This document shows, piece by piece, positions 53,974 through 63,969 of a stretch of 64,000 bases of DNA. Source of the DNA: Angustibacter sp. Root456 (lineage in GTDB: Bacteria > Actinomycetota > Actinomycetes > Actinomycetales > Angustibacteraceae). A program made the translations under genes and the position numbers. The notes under the pieces are model-generated. The model was not told the origin of the DNA, did not search any database, and saw only the letters and a program-made list of their open reading frames with translations. The stretch is from assembly GCF_001426435.1 (NCBI RefSeq), contig NZ_LMER01000015.1:237242-301241 (forward strand). The letters run 5' to 3'. The number at the start of each line of letters is the position of its first letter. Positions within the stretch are counted from its first letter, which is position 1.

Positions 53974-54945
53974 TCAGAGGGTGCGGGCGACCTCGGCGGC
54001 CCAGTAGGTGAGGATGATCGACGCGCCGGCCCGCCGGATCGCCAGCAGCGACTCCATGATCGCGCGCTCGCGGTCGATCATGCCGGCCGCGGCCGCCGCT
54101 TCGACCATCGCGTACTCGCCGCTCACCTGGTACGCCGCCACGGGGACGTCGGACTCCTCAGCCACCGCGCGGACGATGTCGAGGTAGGGCAGCGCCGGCT
54201 TCACCATGACGATGTCGGCGCCCTCGTCGAGGTCGAGCCGCACCTCGCGCAGCGCCTCGATCGCGTTGCCGGAGTCCTGCTGGTAGGTCATCCGGTCACC
54301 GGTGAGCGTCGACTCGACGGCCTCGCGGAACGGCCCGTAGAAGGCCGACGCGTACTTCGCGGCGTACGCCAGGATCAGGACGTCGGAGCGCCCGGCGTCG
54401 TCCAGTGCGGCGCGCACGTGCCCGACCTGGCCGTCCATCATCCCCGACAGCCCGACGACGTGGGCGCCGGCGTCGGCCTGGGCCAGCGCCATCGAGGCGT
54501 ACCGCTCGAGCGTGCCGTCGTTGTCGACCGTGCCGTCGTCGGCCACCAGCCCGCAGTGGCCGTGGTCGGTGAACTCGTCGAGGCACAGGTCGGCCATGAC
54601 GACGATGGCGTCGCCGACCTCGTCGCGCACCTCGCGCAGCGCGACGTTGAGGATGCCGTCCGGGTCGTCCGCGCCCGAGCCGACGGCGTCGCGCTGCCGC
54701 GGCACGCCGAAGAGCATCAGGCCGCCGACGCCGAGCTCGACCGCCTCACGCGCGGCGGCCCGCAGCGACGTCAAGGAGTGCTGGACGACGCCGGGCATCG
54801 ACGTCAGCGGCACCGGCTCGTCGACGCCCTCGCGCACGAACAGCGGCAGCACGAGGTCGGCGGGGTGCAGCCGCGTCTCGGCGACGAGCCGGCGCAGGGC
54901 CGGCGTCGAGCGCAGGCGGCGGGGGCGGTGCGCCGGGAACGCCAC
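53974..54945 (-). CDS. hemB: Porphobilinogen synthase (5-aminolevulinate dehydratase)
   Basis: 323 aa from the GTG at 54945, one base after the cobA/hemD stop. It condenses two 5-aminolevulinates. Schiff-base lysines in [14 protein letters not shown] and [18 protein letters not shown]. The metal loop reads [14 protein letters not shown], with Asp where the zinc enzymes have a second Cys, which points to a mixed or Mg-type metal site. Last gene of the rex-hem operon. Confidence 0.95.
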   Translation of the reverse strand: MAFPAHRPRRLRSTPALRRLVAETRLHPADLVLPLFVREGVDEPVPLTSMPGVVQHSLTSLRAAAREAVELGVGGLMLFGVPRQRDAVGSGADDPDGILNVALREVRDEVGDAIVVMADLCLDEFTDHGHCGLVADDGTVDNDGTLERYASMALAQADAGAHVVGLSGMMDGQVGHVRAALDDAGRSDVLILAYAAKYASAFYGPFREAVESTLTGDRMTYQQDSGNAIEALREVRLDLDEGADIVMVKPALPYLDIVRAVAEESDVPVAAYQVSGEYAMVEAAAAAGMIDRERAIMESLLAIRRAGASIILTYWAAEVARTL

Positions 54946-54946
54946 G

Positions 54947-56560
54947 TCAGCGCGCCTTGCGCCGCGACCCGGCCTTGCGCTGGCTCGGTCGCACCACGGG
55001 CTCGCCTGCCTCCAGCGCCGCGAGCCGGAGCCCGGCGCCGTACTCCGCCAGCGCGTCGACCAGGGCCGCAGCGCTCGCCTCGGGTGCCAGGACGTCGACC
55101 CGCAGGCCGTGCTCCTCGGCGGTCTTCGCGGTGGCCGGGCCGATGCAGGCCACGACGGTCGAGGCGTGCGGCTTGCCGGCGATCCCGACGAGGTTGCGCA
55201 CCGTCGAGCTCGAGGTGAAGACCACGGCGTCGAACTTGCCGGTCTTGATGGCCTCGCGGATCTCGGCAGCCGGGGGCGCGGCGCGCACCGTGCGGTACGC
55301 CGTCACGTCGTCAACCTCCCAGCCGCCCTCCTGCAGGCCGGCGACGAGGGTGTCGGTGGCGATGTCAGCCCGCGGAAGGAACACCCGGTTGATCGGGTCG
55401 AGCACCTCGTCGAACGGCGGCCAGTCAGCCAGCAGGCCCTGCGCCGACTGCTCGCCGCTGGGCACGAGGTCGGGCTCGATCCCCCACTCGCGCAACGCCT
55501 TCGCGGTGACTCCGCCGACGGCCGCGACCTTCAGCCCCGCGAACGCCCGGGCGTCGAGCCCGAACTCCTCGAACTTCTCGCGGACGGCGCGCACGGCGTT
55601 CACCGAGGTGAAGCCGATCCACTCGTAGCGGCCCGTGACCAGACCCTTGATGGCGCGCTCCATCTGCTGCGGGGTGCGCGGCGGCTCGACCGAGATGGTC
55701 GGCACGACCTCGCTCACCGCACCGAAGTCACGCAACCGGTCGGTGGTGGCGCCCGCCTGGTCCTTGGTCCGAGGCACCAGCACCCGCCAGCCGAACAGCG
55801 GCTTGGTCTCGAACCACGACAGCTCCTCGCGAAGACCCACCGCGTCACCGACGACCGCCATGACCGGCTTGTCGAGCCGCGCGGCCTTGAGCGCCGCGGG
55901 GGCGTCGCCGAGGGTCGCGGTGATCGTGCGCTGCTCGGTCGACGTGCCGTGCGAGGTGATCGCCACGGGGCAGGAGTCGTCGCGACCGGCCTCGGCCAGG
56001 TCGACCAGCGCGGCCGACAACGACTCGGGCGTGCCCAGCACGACGACGGTGACGTCGGAGCCGGTCGACCTCGCCCAGTCGACCTTGCCGTCGCCGGGGT
56101 TGATCACGTGGACGGCGCGCGAGGACTTGGTGGTCAGCGGCACGCCCGCGTACGCCGACACGGCCGCCGCGGCGGACACGCCCGGCACGACCTCGAAGGG
56201 CACCTGCGCCTTGCGGCAGGCCACGGCCTCCTCGGCCAGGCCGTTGAAGGTGGCGGGGTCGCCGTCCATGAGGCGCACGACGCGGCGCCCGCCCTTGGCC
56301 GCGCGCGTGACCAGCTTGGCGCGCCCGGCCACGGTGAGCGGCGTGCCGTCGTCGCCGAAGCCGGCGTCGACGAACTCGACGTCGTCGCGCGTCCAGCGCT
56401 GGACGTCGGCCTCGCGCAGCAGCTGGTCGAGCACGACGACGTCAGCCGCGCCGAGCAGCTCGACGGCGCGCAGCGTGAGCAGCCCGGGGTCGCCGGGGCC
56501 GGTGCCGACGAAGGCGACGCGGCCCGTGGCGCGAGAGGTGGAACGGGTGGTGGTTGTCAC
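54947..56560 (-). CDS. Fused uroporphyrinogen-III C-methyltransferase / uroporphyrinogen-III synthase
   Basis: 537 aa from the GTG at 56560, overlapping the hemC stop. Residues about 10-250 are the SUMT (CobA) domain: [38 protein letters not shown] and [20 protein letters not shown]. Residues about 265-510 are Hem[41 protein letters not shown] and [20 protein letters not shown]. One protein can feed both haem (uro'gen III) and corrinoid or sirohaem branches. C-terminus is basic (KAGSRRKAR). This fusion is usual in actinomycetes. Confidence 0.94.
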   Translation of the reverse strand: MTTTTRSTSRATGRVAFVGTGPGDPGLLTLRAVELLGAADVVVLDQLLREADVQRWTRDDVEFVDAGFGDDGTPLTVAGRAKLVTRAAKGGRRVVRLMDGDPATFNGLAEEAVACRKAQVPFEVVPGVSAAAAVSAYAGVPLTTKSSRAVHVINPGDGKVDWARSTGSDVTVVVLGTPESLSAALVDLAEAGRDDSCPVAITSHGTSTEQRTITATLGDAPAALKAARLDKPVMAVVGDAVGLREELSWFETKPLFGWRVLVPRTKDQAGATTDRLRDFGAVSEVVPTISVEPPRTPQQMERAIKGLVTGRYEWIGFTSVNAVRAVREKFEEFGLDARAFAGLKVAAVGGVTAKALREWGIEPDLVPSGEQSAQGLLADWPPFDEVLDPINRVFLPRADIATDTLVAGLQEGGWEVDDVTAYRTVRAAPPAAEIREAIKTGKFDAVVFTSSSTVRNLVGIAGKPHASTVVACIGPATAKTAEEHGLRVDVLAPEASAAALVDALAEYGAGLRLAALEAGEPVVRPSQRKAGSRRKAR

Positions 56561-57591
56561 GAAGCACGCTCCGGTGAGTGCTCGGCGGGATTCGGTGCGA
56601 GGGCGGGCGAAGGTGGTCGTTCGTGGTCGGCGGTCATGACCTCGGCGGTGACGAGCTCGGCGGCGCCGTCCTCGAGCAGCTCGGCGGCGAGCGCGCCACC
56701 CAGCCCCTCGGGCGACTCGATGGGGCCTGAAGCACTGCGGCGCAACGTCTCTGAGCCATCCGGGGCAGCAACAACGGCTCGCAGCGACAGCTCGAGCGTG
56801 GTGGCGCCGTCGGCATCGAGAGACTCGACCACCTCGGCGAGCGCGCCGACCGGGGCGGTGCAGCCGGCCTCCAGGGCGGCAAGCAGCGCGCGCTCGGCGC
56901 TCACGGCAGCGCGGGTGTCGGCGTGGTCGAGGGTGGCCAGCAGCTCGATGAGCTCGACGGCGTCGGCTCGGCACTCGACGGCCAGCGCCCCCTGGCCCGG
57001 CGCAGGCAGCACCTGCAACGGGTCGAGCACCTCGGTGGCCTCGTCGGCCCGCCCCAGGCGAGCCAACCCGGCGCGCGCCAGGATCACGGCGTCGAGCTCT
57101 CCGTCGCGCACGAACGACAGGCGGGTGTCGACGTTGCCCCGCACCGGCACCAGCTCGTGCCCGAGGCCGAGCGCCAGCACCTGGGCCGCCCGGCGGGGTG
57201 ACCCCGTGCCGATGCGCGCCCCGGCCGGCAGCTCGCCGAGGGTGAGCCCGTCACGCGCGACGAGCACGTCGCGAGGGTCCTCACGCGCCGGGATGGCGGC
57301 GAGGGTGAGGCCCGGCTCGGGCGCCGTCGGCAGGTCCTTCAGCGAGTGGACGGCGAAGTCGACCTCGCCGTCGAGCAGCGCCCGGCGCAGCGCCGCGGCG
57401 AAGACGCCGGTGCCGCCGATCTGAGTCAGGTGGGCGCGCGAGACGTCGCCCTCGGTGGTGACCTCGACCAGCTCGACCGGGCGGCCGGTGGCGGCCGTGA
57501 GGGCCTCGGCGACGTGTCGGCTCTGGGTCATCGCCAGCGCGCTGCGGCGCGTGCCGAGCCGCAGGGCGGGGCCGGTCGCCGGCGCGGTCAT
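56557..57591 (-). CDS. hemC: Hydroxymethylbilane synthase (porphobilinogen deaminase)
   Basis: 344 aa from the ATG at 57591, overlapping the hemA stop. It polymerises four porphobilinogens. [57 protein letters not shown] and [15 protein letters not shown] with the dipyrromethane-binding Cys are intact. C-terminal 30 residues are variable. Confidence 0.96.
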   Translation of the reverse strand: MTAPATGPALRLGTRRSALAMTQSRHVAEALTAATGRPVELVEVTTEGDVSRAHLTQIGGTGVFAAALRRALLDGEVDFAVHSLKDLPTAPEPGLTLAAIPAREDPRDVLVARDGLTLGELPAGARIGTGSPRRAAQVLALGLGHELVPVRGNVDTRLSFVRDGELDAVILARAGLARLGRADEATEVLDPLQVLPAPGQGALAVECRADAVELIELLATLDHADTRAAVSAERALLAALEAGCTAPVGALAEVVESLDADGATTLELSLRAVVAAPDGSETLRRSASGPIESPEGLGGALAAELLEDGAAELVTAEVMTADHERPPSPALAPNPAEHSPERAS

Positions 57592-58910
57592 GACCGCACC
57601 TGCGCTTCCGAGGCGAGCAGCGCGTTGCTGACCTCGGAGACCGCCGTGACGTTCTCGGGGTCGAGGTCGAACAGGTCGCGCAGCGCCTTGTCGTAGGAGC
57701 CGCCGGCGTCCTGCCCGGCCAGCTCCTTCACGCGAACGGTCGGCGCGTGCAGCAGCTTCTCGACGACGCGGTGCACCGTGCGCTGCAGCTCGTCGCGGAC
57801 GGCAGGGTCGACGTCCGGTAGCCGGTGGTCGAGCCTCTGCAGCTCGGACTCGACGACGGCCGCGGCGCGGGCGCGCAGCGCGGCGACGGTCGGCGCCACG
57901 GCCTGGACGCGCACGGCGTTGAGGTAGTCGGCGACCTCCTCGTCGACGAGTGCGCGTACCTGGCCGATGTCGCCAGTCAGCTCGGTGGCGGCCAGCTCAC
58001 TGCCCAGCACCGCCAGGTCAGCGACCTCGACGCCGGGCAGCTCGGCGACCTGCGGGTCGACGTCGCGCGGTAGGGCGAGGTCGACGTACACCTGCTTGCT
58101 GCTGCGGGCACGCGAGGCGCCCTTAGCCAGCGCGACGTCGATCACGTGACCGACCGCGCCCGTGCACGACACGACGAGGTCGGCGCGCGCCAGCTCGTCG
58201 GCGAGGTCGTCGAGCGCCGCGGCCCGACCGCCCACGGCAGCGGCGAGCCGCTCGGCGTGCTCGGTGGTGCGGTTGGCGATGGTGATGCTGCCGGCGCCCC
58301 AACGGTGCAGGGTCGTGGCAGCCAGTGCGCTCATCGAGCCGGCGCCGACGACGAGCACGGCTCGGTCGGCCACGGAGCCCAGCGAGCGCTCGGCCCGGTG
58401 GATGCCGGCCGTGACGAGCGAGGCACCGGCCCGGTCGATGGCGGTCTCGGCGTGGGCGCGCTTGCCGACGCGCAGCGCCCGCTGAACGAGCCCGTCGAGC
58501 ACGCGGCCGGTGTCGCCGGCGTCCTGCGCCGCCCGCAGGGCCTGCCGCAGCTGGCCGAGCACCTGGCTCTCGCCCACGGCCATCGAGTCGAGCCCGCAGG
58601 CGACCGAGAACAGGTGCTCGACGGCGCGGTCGGCGTAGTGGACGTAGAGGTGGTCCTTGAGCTCGGCGAGGTCGACGCCGGTCGTGGCCGAGAGCGCGTC
58701 ACCGAGGTCAGCGAGGCCCCCGTGGAACGTGCTGACCTCGGCGTAGACCTCCACGCGGTTGCACGTCGCAAGCACCAGCGACTCGCTGACGTTCTCGCCG
58801 GTCAGCGCCCGCGAGGCGAGGGCGCGTGAGGCGTCGACCGGCAGGGCGACGCGCTCGAGCAGGTCGAGCGGGGCGCTGCGGTGCGAGACGCCGATCGCCA
58901 GCAGGCTCAC
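57588..58910 (-). CDS. hemA: Glutamyl-tRNA reductase
   Basis: 440 aa, first enzyme of haem synthesis by the C5 route. Catalytic Cys in [54 protein letters not shown] (NADPH site) and [20 protein letters not shown] follow. The dimerisation helix at the end is normal. The start overlaps the rex stop by four bases. Confidence 0.96.
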   Translation of the reverse strand: MSLLAIGVSHRSAPLDLLERVALPVDASRALASRALTGENVSESLVLATCNRVEVYAEVSTFHGGLADLGDALSATTGVDLAELKDHLYVHYADRAVEHLFSVACGLDSMAVGESQVLGQLRQALRAAQDAGDTGRVLDGLVQRALRVGKRAHAETAIDRAGASLVTAGIHRAERSLGSVADRAVLVVGAGSMSALAATTLHRWGAGSITIANRTTEHAERLAAAVGGRAAALDDLADELARADLVVSCTGAVGHVIDVALAKGASRARSSKQVYVDLALPRDVDPQVAELPGVEVADLAVLGSELAATELTGDIGQVRALVDEEVADYLNAVRVQAVAPTVAALRARAAAVVESELQRLDHRLPDVDPAVRDELQRTVHRVVEKLLHAPTVRVKELAGQDAGGSYDKALRDLFDLDPENVTAVSEVSNALLASEAQVRS

Positions 58911-59614
58911 GCGTCACCTCCAGCAGCCGCCTCAAGCATGTCGTCGAGTTCATCGCTTCCCCTGCGCGACAACGACTTTCGCTGCTCGTGGAAGGCGAGG
59001 ATCTGCAGCTCGGTCGAGAGGTCGACCTTGCGCACGTCGACGTCGTCGGGCACCGAGAGCACGCACGGCGCGAAGTTCAGGACGCTGCGGACGCCGGCCG
59101 CCACGAGCCGGTCGCACACCTCCTGCGCCGGGCCGGCGGGCGTGGCCACCACGCCGATGGAGATCGGCTGGTCGACCACCAGTGACTCCAGGTCGTCGAG
59201 CGAGCGCACGGGCAGCCCGGAGACGACCTCGCCGACGACGTGGGGGTCGGTGTCGAACAGCGCCACGACGTTGAACCCGCGGGTGGCGAAGCCGGCGTAG
59301 CCCGCCAGCGCGTGACCGAGGTTGCCGATGCCGACGATGGCGACGGGCCAGTCCTGGGTCAGGCCGAGCTCGCGGGAGATCTGGTAGATCAGGTAGTCGA
59401 CGTCGTAGCCGACGCCGCGGACGCCGTACGACCCGAGGTGCGAGAGGTCCTTTCGCAGCTTGGCCGAGTTGACGCCGGCTGCTGCCGCGAGCTCCTCGGA
59501 GGAGACCGTGGCGGTGTCGTGCTCGGCGAGGGCGGTGAGGGCACGCAGGTACACGGGAAGCCGGGCGACGGTGGCCTCGGGGATACCCCGGCGGCTGACC
59601 TGCTCCTCGCTCAC
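58907..59614 (-). CDS. rex: Redox-sensing transcriptional repressor Rex
   Basis: 235 aa from the GTG at 59614; a GTG at 59626 is also in frame but its AAGGA lies right against it. Winged-helix domain about 8-75 (RGIPEATVARLPVYLRALTA, SSEELAAAAGVNSAKLRKDL, SYGVRGVGYDVDYLI) and a Rossmann NAD(H) domain (VAIVGIGNLGHALAGYAGF). Rex releases DNA when NADH is high. Heads the rex-hemACDB operon as in Streptomyces. Confidence 0.95.
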   Translation of the reverse strand: MSEEQVSRRGIPEATVARLPVYLRALTALAEHDTATVSSEELAAAAGVNSAKLRKDLSHLGSYGVRGVGYDVDYLIYQISRELGLTQDWPVAIVGIGNLGHALAGYAGFATRGFNVVALFDTDPHVVGEVVSGLPVRSLDDLESLVVDQPISIGVVATPAGPAQEVCDRLVAAGVRSVLNFAPCVLSVPDDVDVRKVDLSTELQILAFHEQRKSLSRRGSDELDDMLEAAAGGDA

Positions 59615-59721
59615 GTGGGGTCGCACTCCTTCTCACGGCAGGACGCTGCGCGCCCGAAGGGGCTAGCAGACGGCCTGCGCCGACGGCAACCCGGGGTGGG
59701 TTCCGTCCGGCGGACCCCCCT

Positions 59722-59750
59722 ACGATAGGCACTTGTGAACGTGCGCACAA
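59722..59750 (-). promoter_or_regulatory. rex promoter overlapped by Rex operator-like site
   Basis: Minus strand: -35 TTGTGC (59750-59745), 17-base spacer, -10 TATCGT (59727-59722). The operator TTGTGAACGTGCGCACAA (59733-59750, plus strand) matches the Rex pattern and covers the -35 and most of the spacer, so bound Rex would block polymerase. About 110 bases lie between the -10 and the rex start. Confidence 0.65.
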
Positions 59751-59788
59751 AGTTGCGCGTCGGCAACCGGGTTACGGGGTGATCCGGG

Positions 59789-60079
59789 TCACGTTCGGGC
59801 CCGGCCGCGGCCCCATCGCCGGCGTCCGGTGAGCGCGTCGCGCAGGCGTTGCTCGTCGACCCGCCAGAAGGTGTGCTGGGCGCCGTCCACCAGCACCACG
59901 GGCACCTGCTCGGAGTACTCGCGCAGCAGGTCGGGGTCGTCGTCCACCGACACCTCGACCCAGCCGGCGCCGGTGTCGTCGGCCACGCGACGCACCACCT
60001 CGCGGGCGTCGTCGCACAGGTGGCAGCCGGCGCGCCCGACCAGGGTGATGCGCGGTGCGACGCCGGTCGGGTCGGTCAT
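59789..60079 (-). CDS. Glutaredoxin-like protein (DUF836 type)
   Basis: 96 aa from the ATG at 60079. Thioredoxin-fold protein with CxxC in RITLVGRAGCHLCDDAREVV and a downstream YSEQVPVVLVDG segment with the cis-Pro. Small glutaredoxins of this group often lie next to rex in actinomycetes; the partner is not known. The start overlaps the cupin stop. Confidence 0.88.
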   Translation of the reverse strand: MTDPTGVAPRITLVGRAGCHLCDDAREVVRRVADDTGAGWVEVSVDDDPDLLREYSEQVPVVLVDGAQHTFWRVDEQRLRDALTGRRRWGRGRART

Positions 60080-60423
60080 GGGGCGCCCGGGCGGACGATC
60101 GCCGAGTGGTGCAGGGCCCACAGCTCGTCCACGTTCTGCGGCTCGTCAGAGTGCAGCGCGCGCACGAGGGCGTCGATCTCGGGCGTCATGACGACCAGCA
60201 CGTGCGCGCCCTCGCCGTCGACGGTGGCGAAGGTGTGGTGTCGTCCGGCGTGCACGGTGTGCAGCTCGCCGGCGTGCAGCAGGTGGCGCTGGTCGCCGTC
60301 CTGCACCTCGAGGCGTCCCTCGATGACGAAGAACGCCTCGTCGCCTGCGTGGTGCACGTGCAGGGGGGCCTGGTCGCCCTCGTGAGGCGCCAGCTTCCAC
60401 TGCCGGACGACGAACCCGGTCAC
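60076..60423 (-). CDS. Single-domain cupin protein
   Basis: 115 aa from the GTG at 60423 (TAGGCT 7 bases upstream); an ATG at 60441 is the alternative. Cupin motifs: HVHHAGDEAFFVIEGRLEVQ with metal-ligand His/Glu, and HTVHAGRHHTFATVDGEG. Possible roles include metal-dependent sugar or redox chemistry; unassigned. The GDEA region is typical of cupin_2. Overlaps the glutaredoxin-like gene by four bases, so cotranscribed. Confidence 0.85.
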   Translation of the reverse strand: MTGFVVRQWKLAPHEGDQAPLHVHHAGDEAFFVIEGRLEVQDGDQRHLLHAGELHTVHAGRHHTFATVDGEGAHVLVVMTPEIDALVRALHSDEPQNVDELWALHHSAIVRPGAP

Positions 60424-60430
60424 GCCACTC

Positions 60431-60469
60431 AGCCTAGTCATCGTGGCAACGACAGTCAGCCGGCTGACT
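60431..60469 (-). promoter_or_regulatory. Cupin promoter with 16-bp palindromic operator
   Basis: -10 TAGGCT (60436-60431). AGTCAGCCGGCTGACT (60454-60469) is a perfect palindrome; its first six bases on the minus strand (CTGACT, at 60459-60454) lie 17 bases from the -10, the -35 position. A repressor of TetR type or similar would fit. No such gene is adjacent. Confidence 0.5.
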
Positions 60470-60538
60470 CTTGTGGCCACGGTCACCGCTTCTGCCCGAC
60501 CGCGTCTGCGCGCGACCGGCGGTGGCGAGACAGGGCGG

Positions 60539-63500
60539 TCAGCCGCTGATCAGGCCCTGACGCCGGGCGAGGGCGGCGGCTTCGGTGCGGCCTGCGGCAC
60601 CGAGCTTGGCCAGGATGTTCGACACGTGCACGCTCACGGTCTTGGTGCTGATGAACAGCTGCTGACCGATCTCGCGGTTGCTACGGCCGAGGGAGACGAG
60701 CTCGAGCACCTCGCGCTCGCGCGCGGTGAGCTGCTGGTCGGCCGGGCCGGCGTCGGCCACCGCCGCTCGCGCTCGCGGCCCTGCGCCGGCCACCAGCCGC
60801 AGCTCGCGCAGCAACGGCTCGGCGCCGAGCCGCGTGGCGGTCGCCCGTGCCGCCGTCACGAGCGGCTCGGCCGCCTCGACGCGCCCGCACGCGCGCAGCA
60901 CCGCCGCCAACCGCGCCTGGCTGCGCGCCGTCTCGAAGACGTGGCCGAACGCCTCGAAGGTCGCGACCGACCGCTGCCAGAGCTCGACCAGCTCGTCGTC
61001 CCCCGGGACGTCGACACCGCACAACCAGCGCAGCCGGGCGTGCTCGGCCTCGACCCGTGCCACCCACGCGGCGCCCTCGGGACCTGGGCGCCCCTGCGGC
61101 TCGTGCTCCCACCGAGCCGCCGCCTGGGCGGTCGCCAGCGCCTGCGCACCCCACCGGCCGAGCTCCCGACGCGCCTGCCCGCCGCCTCGCCCGGCCGCGG
61201 TAGCCAGCTGTCCGAGCAGCAGGGCGGCCATGCGCACCTGCACGTGCAGGGTCTCGCGTTGCCACAGCTTCGTGACCGTGGCCGCGATCTCGTCGTGCAC
61301 CGCCTTGGCGGACTCGACGTCGCCGGCGTCGCCGTACAGGTCGATCGCGGGCGCGCAGCTGATCGCGACCACCCCCTCCTTGCCCCACCAGGGGCGCAGG
61401 TTGGCCAGGACGTCGACCGCGTGCTGGCGTCCGCGCCCGGCCTGCACCGCCAGCCGGCCGCCGGCGAGCCAGGCCTCGGCCACGCCGGGCGGCGCGGCGT
61501 CGGTGACGTCGGTGAGGGCCAGCACGTCGTCCCAGTCGCCCATCACGTACGCCACCTGGGCGGCCTGGAAGCGACCCTCGAGCGCGTACGGCGCCCACGG
61601 CCGGCCGCGCTCGAGGCCCAGGGTGAAGGCGGCCGTGTAGCCAGCGCGGGCCTCGGGCAGCTGGCCGTTCTCGAACGCCAGCGCGCCGAGACCGTACAGC
61701 CCGCGCAGCTCTGCGGAGACGTCGCCCGCGCTGCGAGCGCGACGCACACTCTGCTGCAGGGCCGCACGCGACGACAGCGCGTCGCCGGCCCGGCGGTCGA
61801 GGTAGCCGAGCGTCGTGGTGGCCTCGGCGACGACGGCGGGAAGCTGCAGCGCCAGCGCCATCTCGGCTGACGCCTGCGCCCAGCGCGCCGCCTCTTCGCG
61901 CCGGTAGTGCTCGAGGTTGGCTCGGGCGTGCACACCCATCACCTTGGCGCGCAACGCCGACGGCGGTTGCTCGGGCACCAGCTGCAGCGCCTCGGCCGTG
62001 AGGGCGAGGACGTCGATGGTCGTGTCGCTGACCAGCGCGATGGTCGCGGCCATCAGCAGCACGCTGGCGCGCGTGGCCGCGGGGACGTCGTCCGGCAAGG
62101 TGGCGAGCTGCTCCTGCACGAGCGCGAGCCCACGGTGCACGCGCCCGGCCGCCATGGCCGCCTCGGCGGCGCGCAGCGTGAGCTGCACGCGATCGACGTC
62201 GGGCGCGATCTGCTCGGCGCGAGCGGCGTCGCCCAGCAGCTCCAACGCGGTCTCGAGGTGCTGGGTGGCTTCGTCGGGGCCGCCGACCCGCATGGCCTCG
62301 TCGCCGGCCTGGATGCTCGCGCGCACGGCGGTGGCGAGGTCGTGCGCGGCGCGCGCGTGCCGGGCCAGCTCGGCCGCGGTGCCCTCGACGTCGCGCGACG
62401 CCAGCGCCTCGGCGTAGGCGGCGTGCAGCCCCACGCGTTCGCCGGGCAGCAGGTCGTCGTAGACCGCCTCGGCGAGCAGGGCGTGCCGGAAGGCGTAGCC
62501 GTCGCGCTGAGTGGGGATGAGCACGTTGCCGTCGACGGCGGAGCGCACCGCCGCGTCGAACTGCTGGCCGCCCACGCCGGCGACGCGGGCGAGCAGGGCG
62601 TGCGGCACGCGGCGTCCGGCCACCGAGGCAGCGCGCACCACGGCTCGGGCGTCGTCGTCGAGCTGGTCGAGGCGCACGAGCAGCAGCTCGGCGAGGTCCC
62701 ACGACAGCGGGCCGCCGCCGCGCTCGATGCCGGCGACGAGCTCCTCGGTGAAGAACGCGTTGCCCTCGGCCCGGCGCACGATGCCGCGCACCTCGCGCTC
62801 GGGAAGCGGCTCGGGGTGCAGGGCCCGCACGAGCGTGCGCACCGCCGAGTCGGGCAGCGGCTCGAGCTGCAGGCGCGTGACTCCGGCCAGCCGCCCCCAC
62901 TGGGCCGCCGTGGCCCGCAGCGGGTGCCGGCGGTGCAGGTCGTCGGTGCGGTACGACGCCACGATCGACACCGGCAGGTCGTGCCGGCGCGCGAAGAGGA
63001 AGCCGAGCATCTCGCGGGTCGACTGGTCGGCCCAGTGGACGTCCTCGACGAGCACGAGCACCGGCGCGGACGACGCGAGGTCGCCCAGCGCCGCCTGCAC
63101 CGACTCGAAGAGCACGGAGCGATCCATGCGATCGCCGCGGTCGAGCGAGCCGAGCTGCGGTGCGTCGGCCGGGTGCTCGTCGCCCATCATGCGGCGTCCG
63201 GGCATGAGGCGGGCGACGGCGGGGTGGGCGTCGATCAGCTGGGCCGCGACGGCGGGTTGGTCGGCTGCGAGCCGGCCGAAGATCTCGCTGAAGGGCAGGT
63301 ACGGCAGGGTGCTGTCGCCGAAGTCGAGGCAGTGACCGATGACGACCTGCCACCCGGCGGTCTGGGCGGTGTCGCGCAGCTCGGTGAGCAGGCGGGTCTT
63401 GCCGACCCCGGCGTCGCCCGCGAGCAGCACCGAGCCCGGCCCGACGGGCGCGCCGGACGGGCCGGGGACGCCGACGAGCCCCGCGAGCCGCTCGAGCTCC

Positions 63501-63589
63501 TGGGCTCGACCGACCAGCGGGGCAGGCGGCGCACTGGGGTCAACGGGCACGAGCACATCATCGTGCGCGGCACCGACAACGTCGAACAC
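60539..63589 (-). CDS. Large ATP-binding LuxR-family regulator (LAL type)
   Basis: 1,016 aa from the GTG at 63589. N-terminal AAA/STAND module: Walker A SVLLAGDAGVGKTRLLTEL, Walker B APVLVLVEDVHWADQSTREM. A long TPR-like helical middle (about 400-930) follows. C-terminal LuxR helix-turn-helix: LTAREREVLELVSLGRSNRE and QQLFISTKTVSVHVSNILAK. These are MalT/LAL-type regulators. The target is not evident. The start lies 3 bases after the stop of the small ORF upstream, so translation may be coupled. Confidence 0.93.
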   Translation of the reverse strand: MFDVVGAAHDDVLVPVDPSAPPAPLVGRAQELERLAGLVGVPGPSGAPVGPGSVLLAGDAGVGKTRLLTELRDTAQTAGWQVVIGHCLDFGDSTLPYLPFSEIFGRLAADQPAVAAQLIDAHPAVARLMPGRRMMGDEHPADAPQLGSLDRGDRMDRSVLFESVQAALGDLASSAPVLVLVEDVHWADQSTREMLGFLFARRHDLPVSIVASYRTDDLHRRHPLRATAAQWGRLAGVTRLQLEPLPDSAVRTLVRALHPEPLPEREVRGIVRRAEGNAFFTEELVAGIERGGGPLSWDLAELLLVRLDQLDDDARAVVRAASVAGRRVPHALLARVAGVGGQQFDAAVRSAVDGNVLIPTQRDGYAFRHALLAEAVYDDLLPGERVGLHAAYAEALASRDVEGTAAELARHARAAHDLATAVRASIQAGDEAMRVGGPDEATQHLETALELLGDAARAEQIAPDVDRVQLTLRAAEAAMAAGRVHRGLALVQEQLATLPDDVPAATRASVLLMAATIALVSDTTIDVLALTAEALQLVPEQPPSALRAKVMGVHARANLEHYRREEAARWAQASAEMALALQLPAVVAEATTTLGYLDRRAGDALSSRAALQQSVRRARSAGDVSAELRGLYGLGALAFENGQLPEARAGYTAAFTLGLERGRPWAPYALEGRFQAAQVAYVMGDWDDVLALTDVTDAAPPGVAEAWLAGGRLAVQAGRGRQHAVDVLANLRPWWGKEGVVAISCAPAIDLYGDAGDVESAKAVHDEIAATVTKLWQRETLHVQVRMAALLLGQLATAAGRGGGQARRELGRWGAQALATAQAAARWEHEPQGRPGPEGAAWVARVEAEHARLRWLCGVDVPGDDELVELWQRSVATFEAFGHVFETARSQARLAAVLRACGRVEAAEPLVTAARATATRLGAEPLLRELRLVAGAGPRARAAVADAGPADQQLTAREREVLELVSLGRSNREIGQQLFISTKTVSVHVSNILAKLGAAGRTEAAALARRQGLISG

Positions 63590-63592
63590 CGT

Positions 63593-63790
63593 TCACACGG
63601 CGCGAACACGCGAGCCGGTCGAGGCCGGCGTCGGTGGGTGACTGCGCTGCAGAGGTAGGCGCACGACCTGGGCGACGGCGTGCCGGGTCGCGCTCGCCCG
63701 GCGCGGGCGGCGGGCGAAGCCGGCGCGGATCTGCGCGCGGCGGGCCTGCAGCTCGGCGGAGACGGCCTCGGGGGTGGTGGGCTGGAACAT
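63593..63790 (-). CDS. Small Arg-rich 65-aa protein upstream of the LAL regulator
   Basis: From the ATG at 63790 with GAGGAG at 8 bases. MFQPTTPEAVSAELQARRAQ, then RAGFARRPRRASATRHAVAQ. About one-fifth Arg, basic and probably helical near the N-terminus. It stops 3 bases before the regulator start, implying coupling; it could also be a leader. Not recognised. Confidence 0.55.
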   Translation of the reverse strand: MFQPTTPEAVSAELQARRAQIRAGFARRPRRASATRHAVAQVVRLPLQRSHPPTPASTGSRVRAV

Positions 63791-63943
63791 CGTGGACTCC
63801 TCAGATGTGGCGGTTCTTTCTGACGTCCATGAATCTGGCTCTCTGAGGTAGGTGCCCACATCGGCGCTTCGGCGTATTCGCTGGTGGTGCGGGGCGCCGT
63901 GCGGGCCTCTGAGGCACCTCACCCGCGCCCCGGCCGCCCTAGG

Positions 63944-63969
63944 CGTGCACTTCGGATCCGAAGTGCACG
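63944..63969. repeat. Perfect 26-bp palindrome with BamHI-like centre
   Basis: Half-site CGTGCACTTCGGA followed by its reverse complement with no spacer. An imperfect copy lies at 40412-40438. It is upstream of the small Arg-rich gene in otherwise gene-free sequence (63791-64000). Confidence 0.85.
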
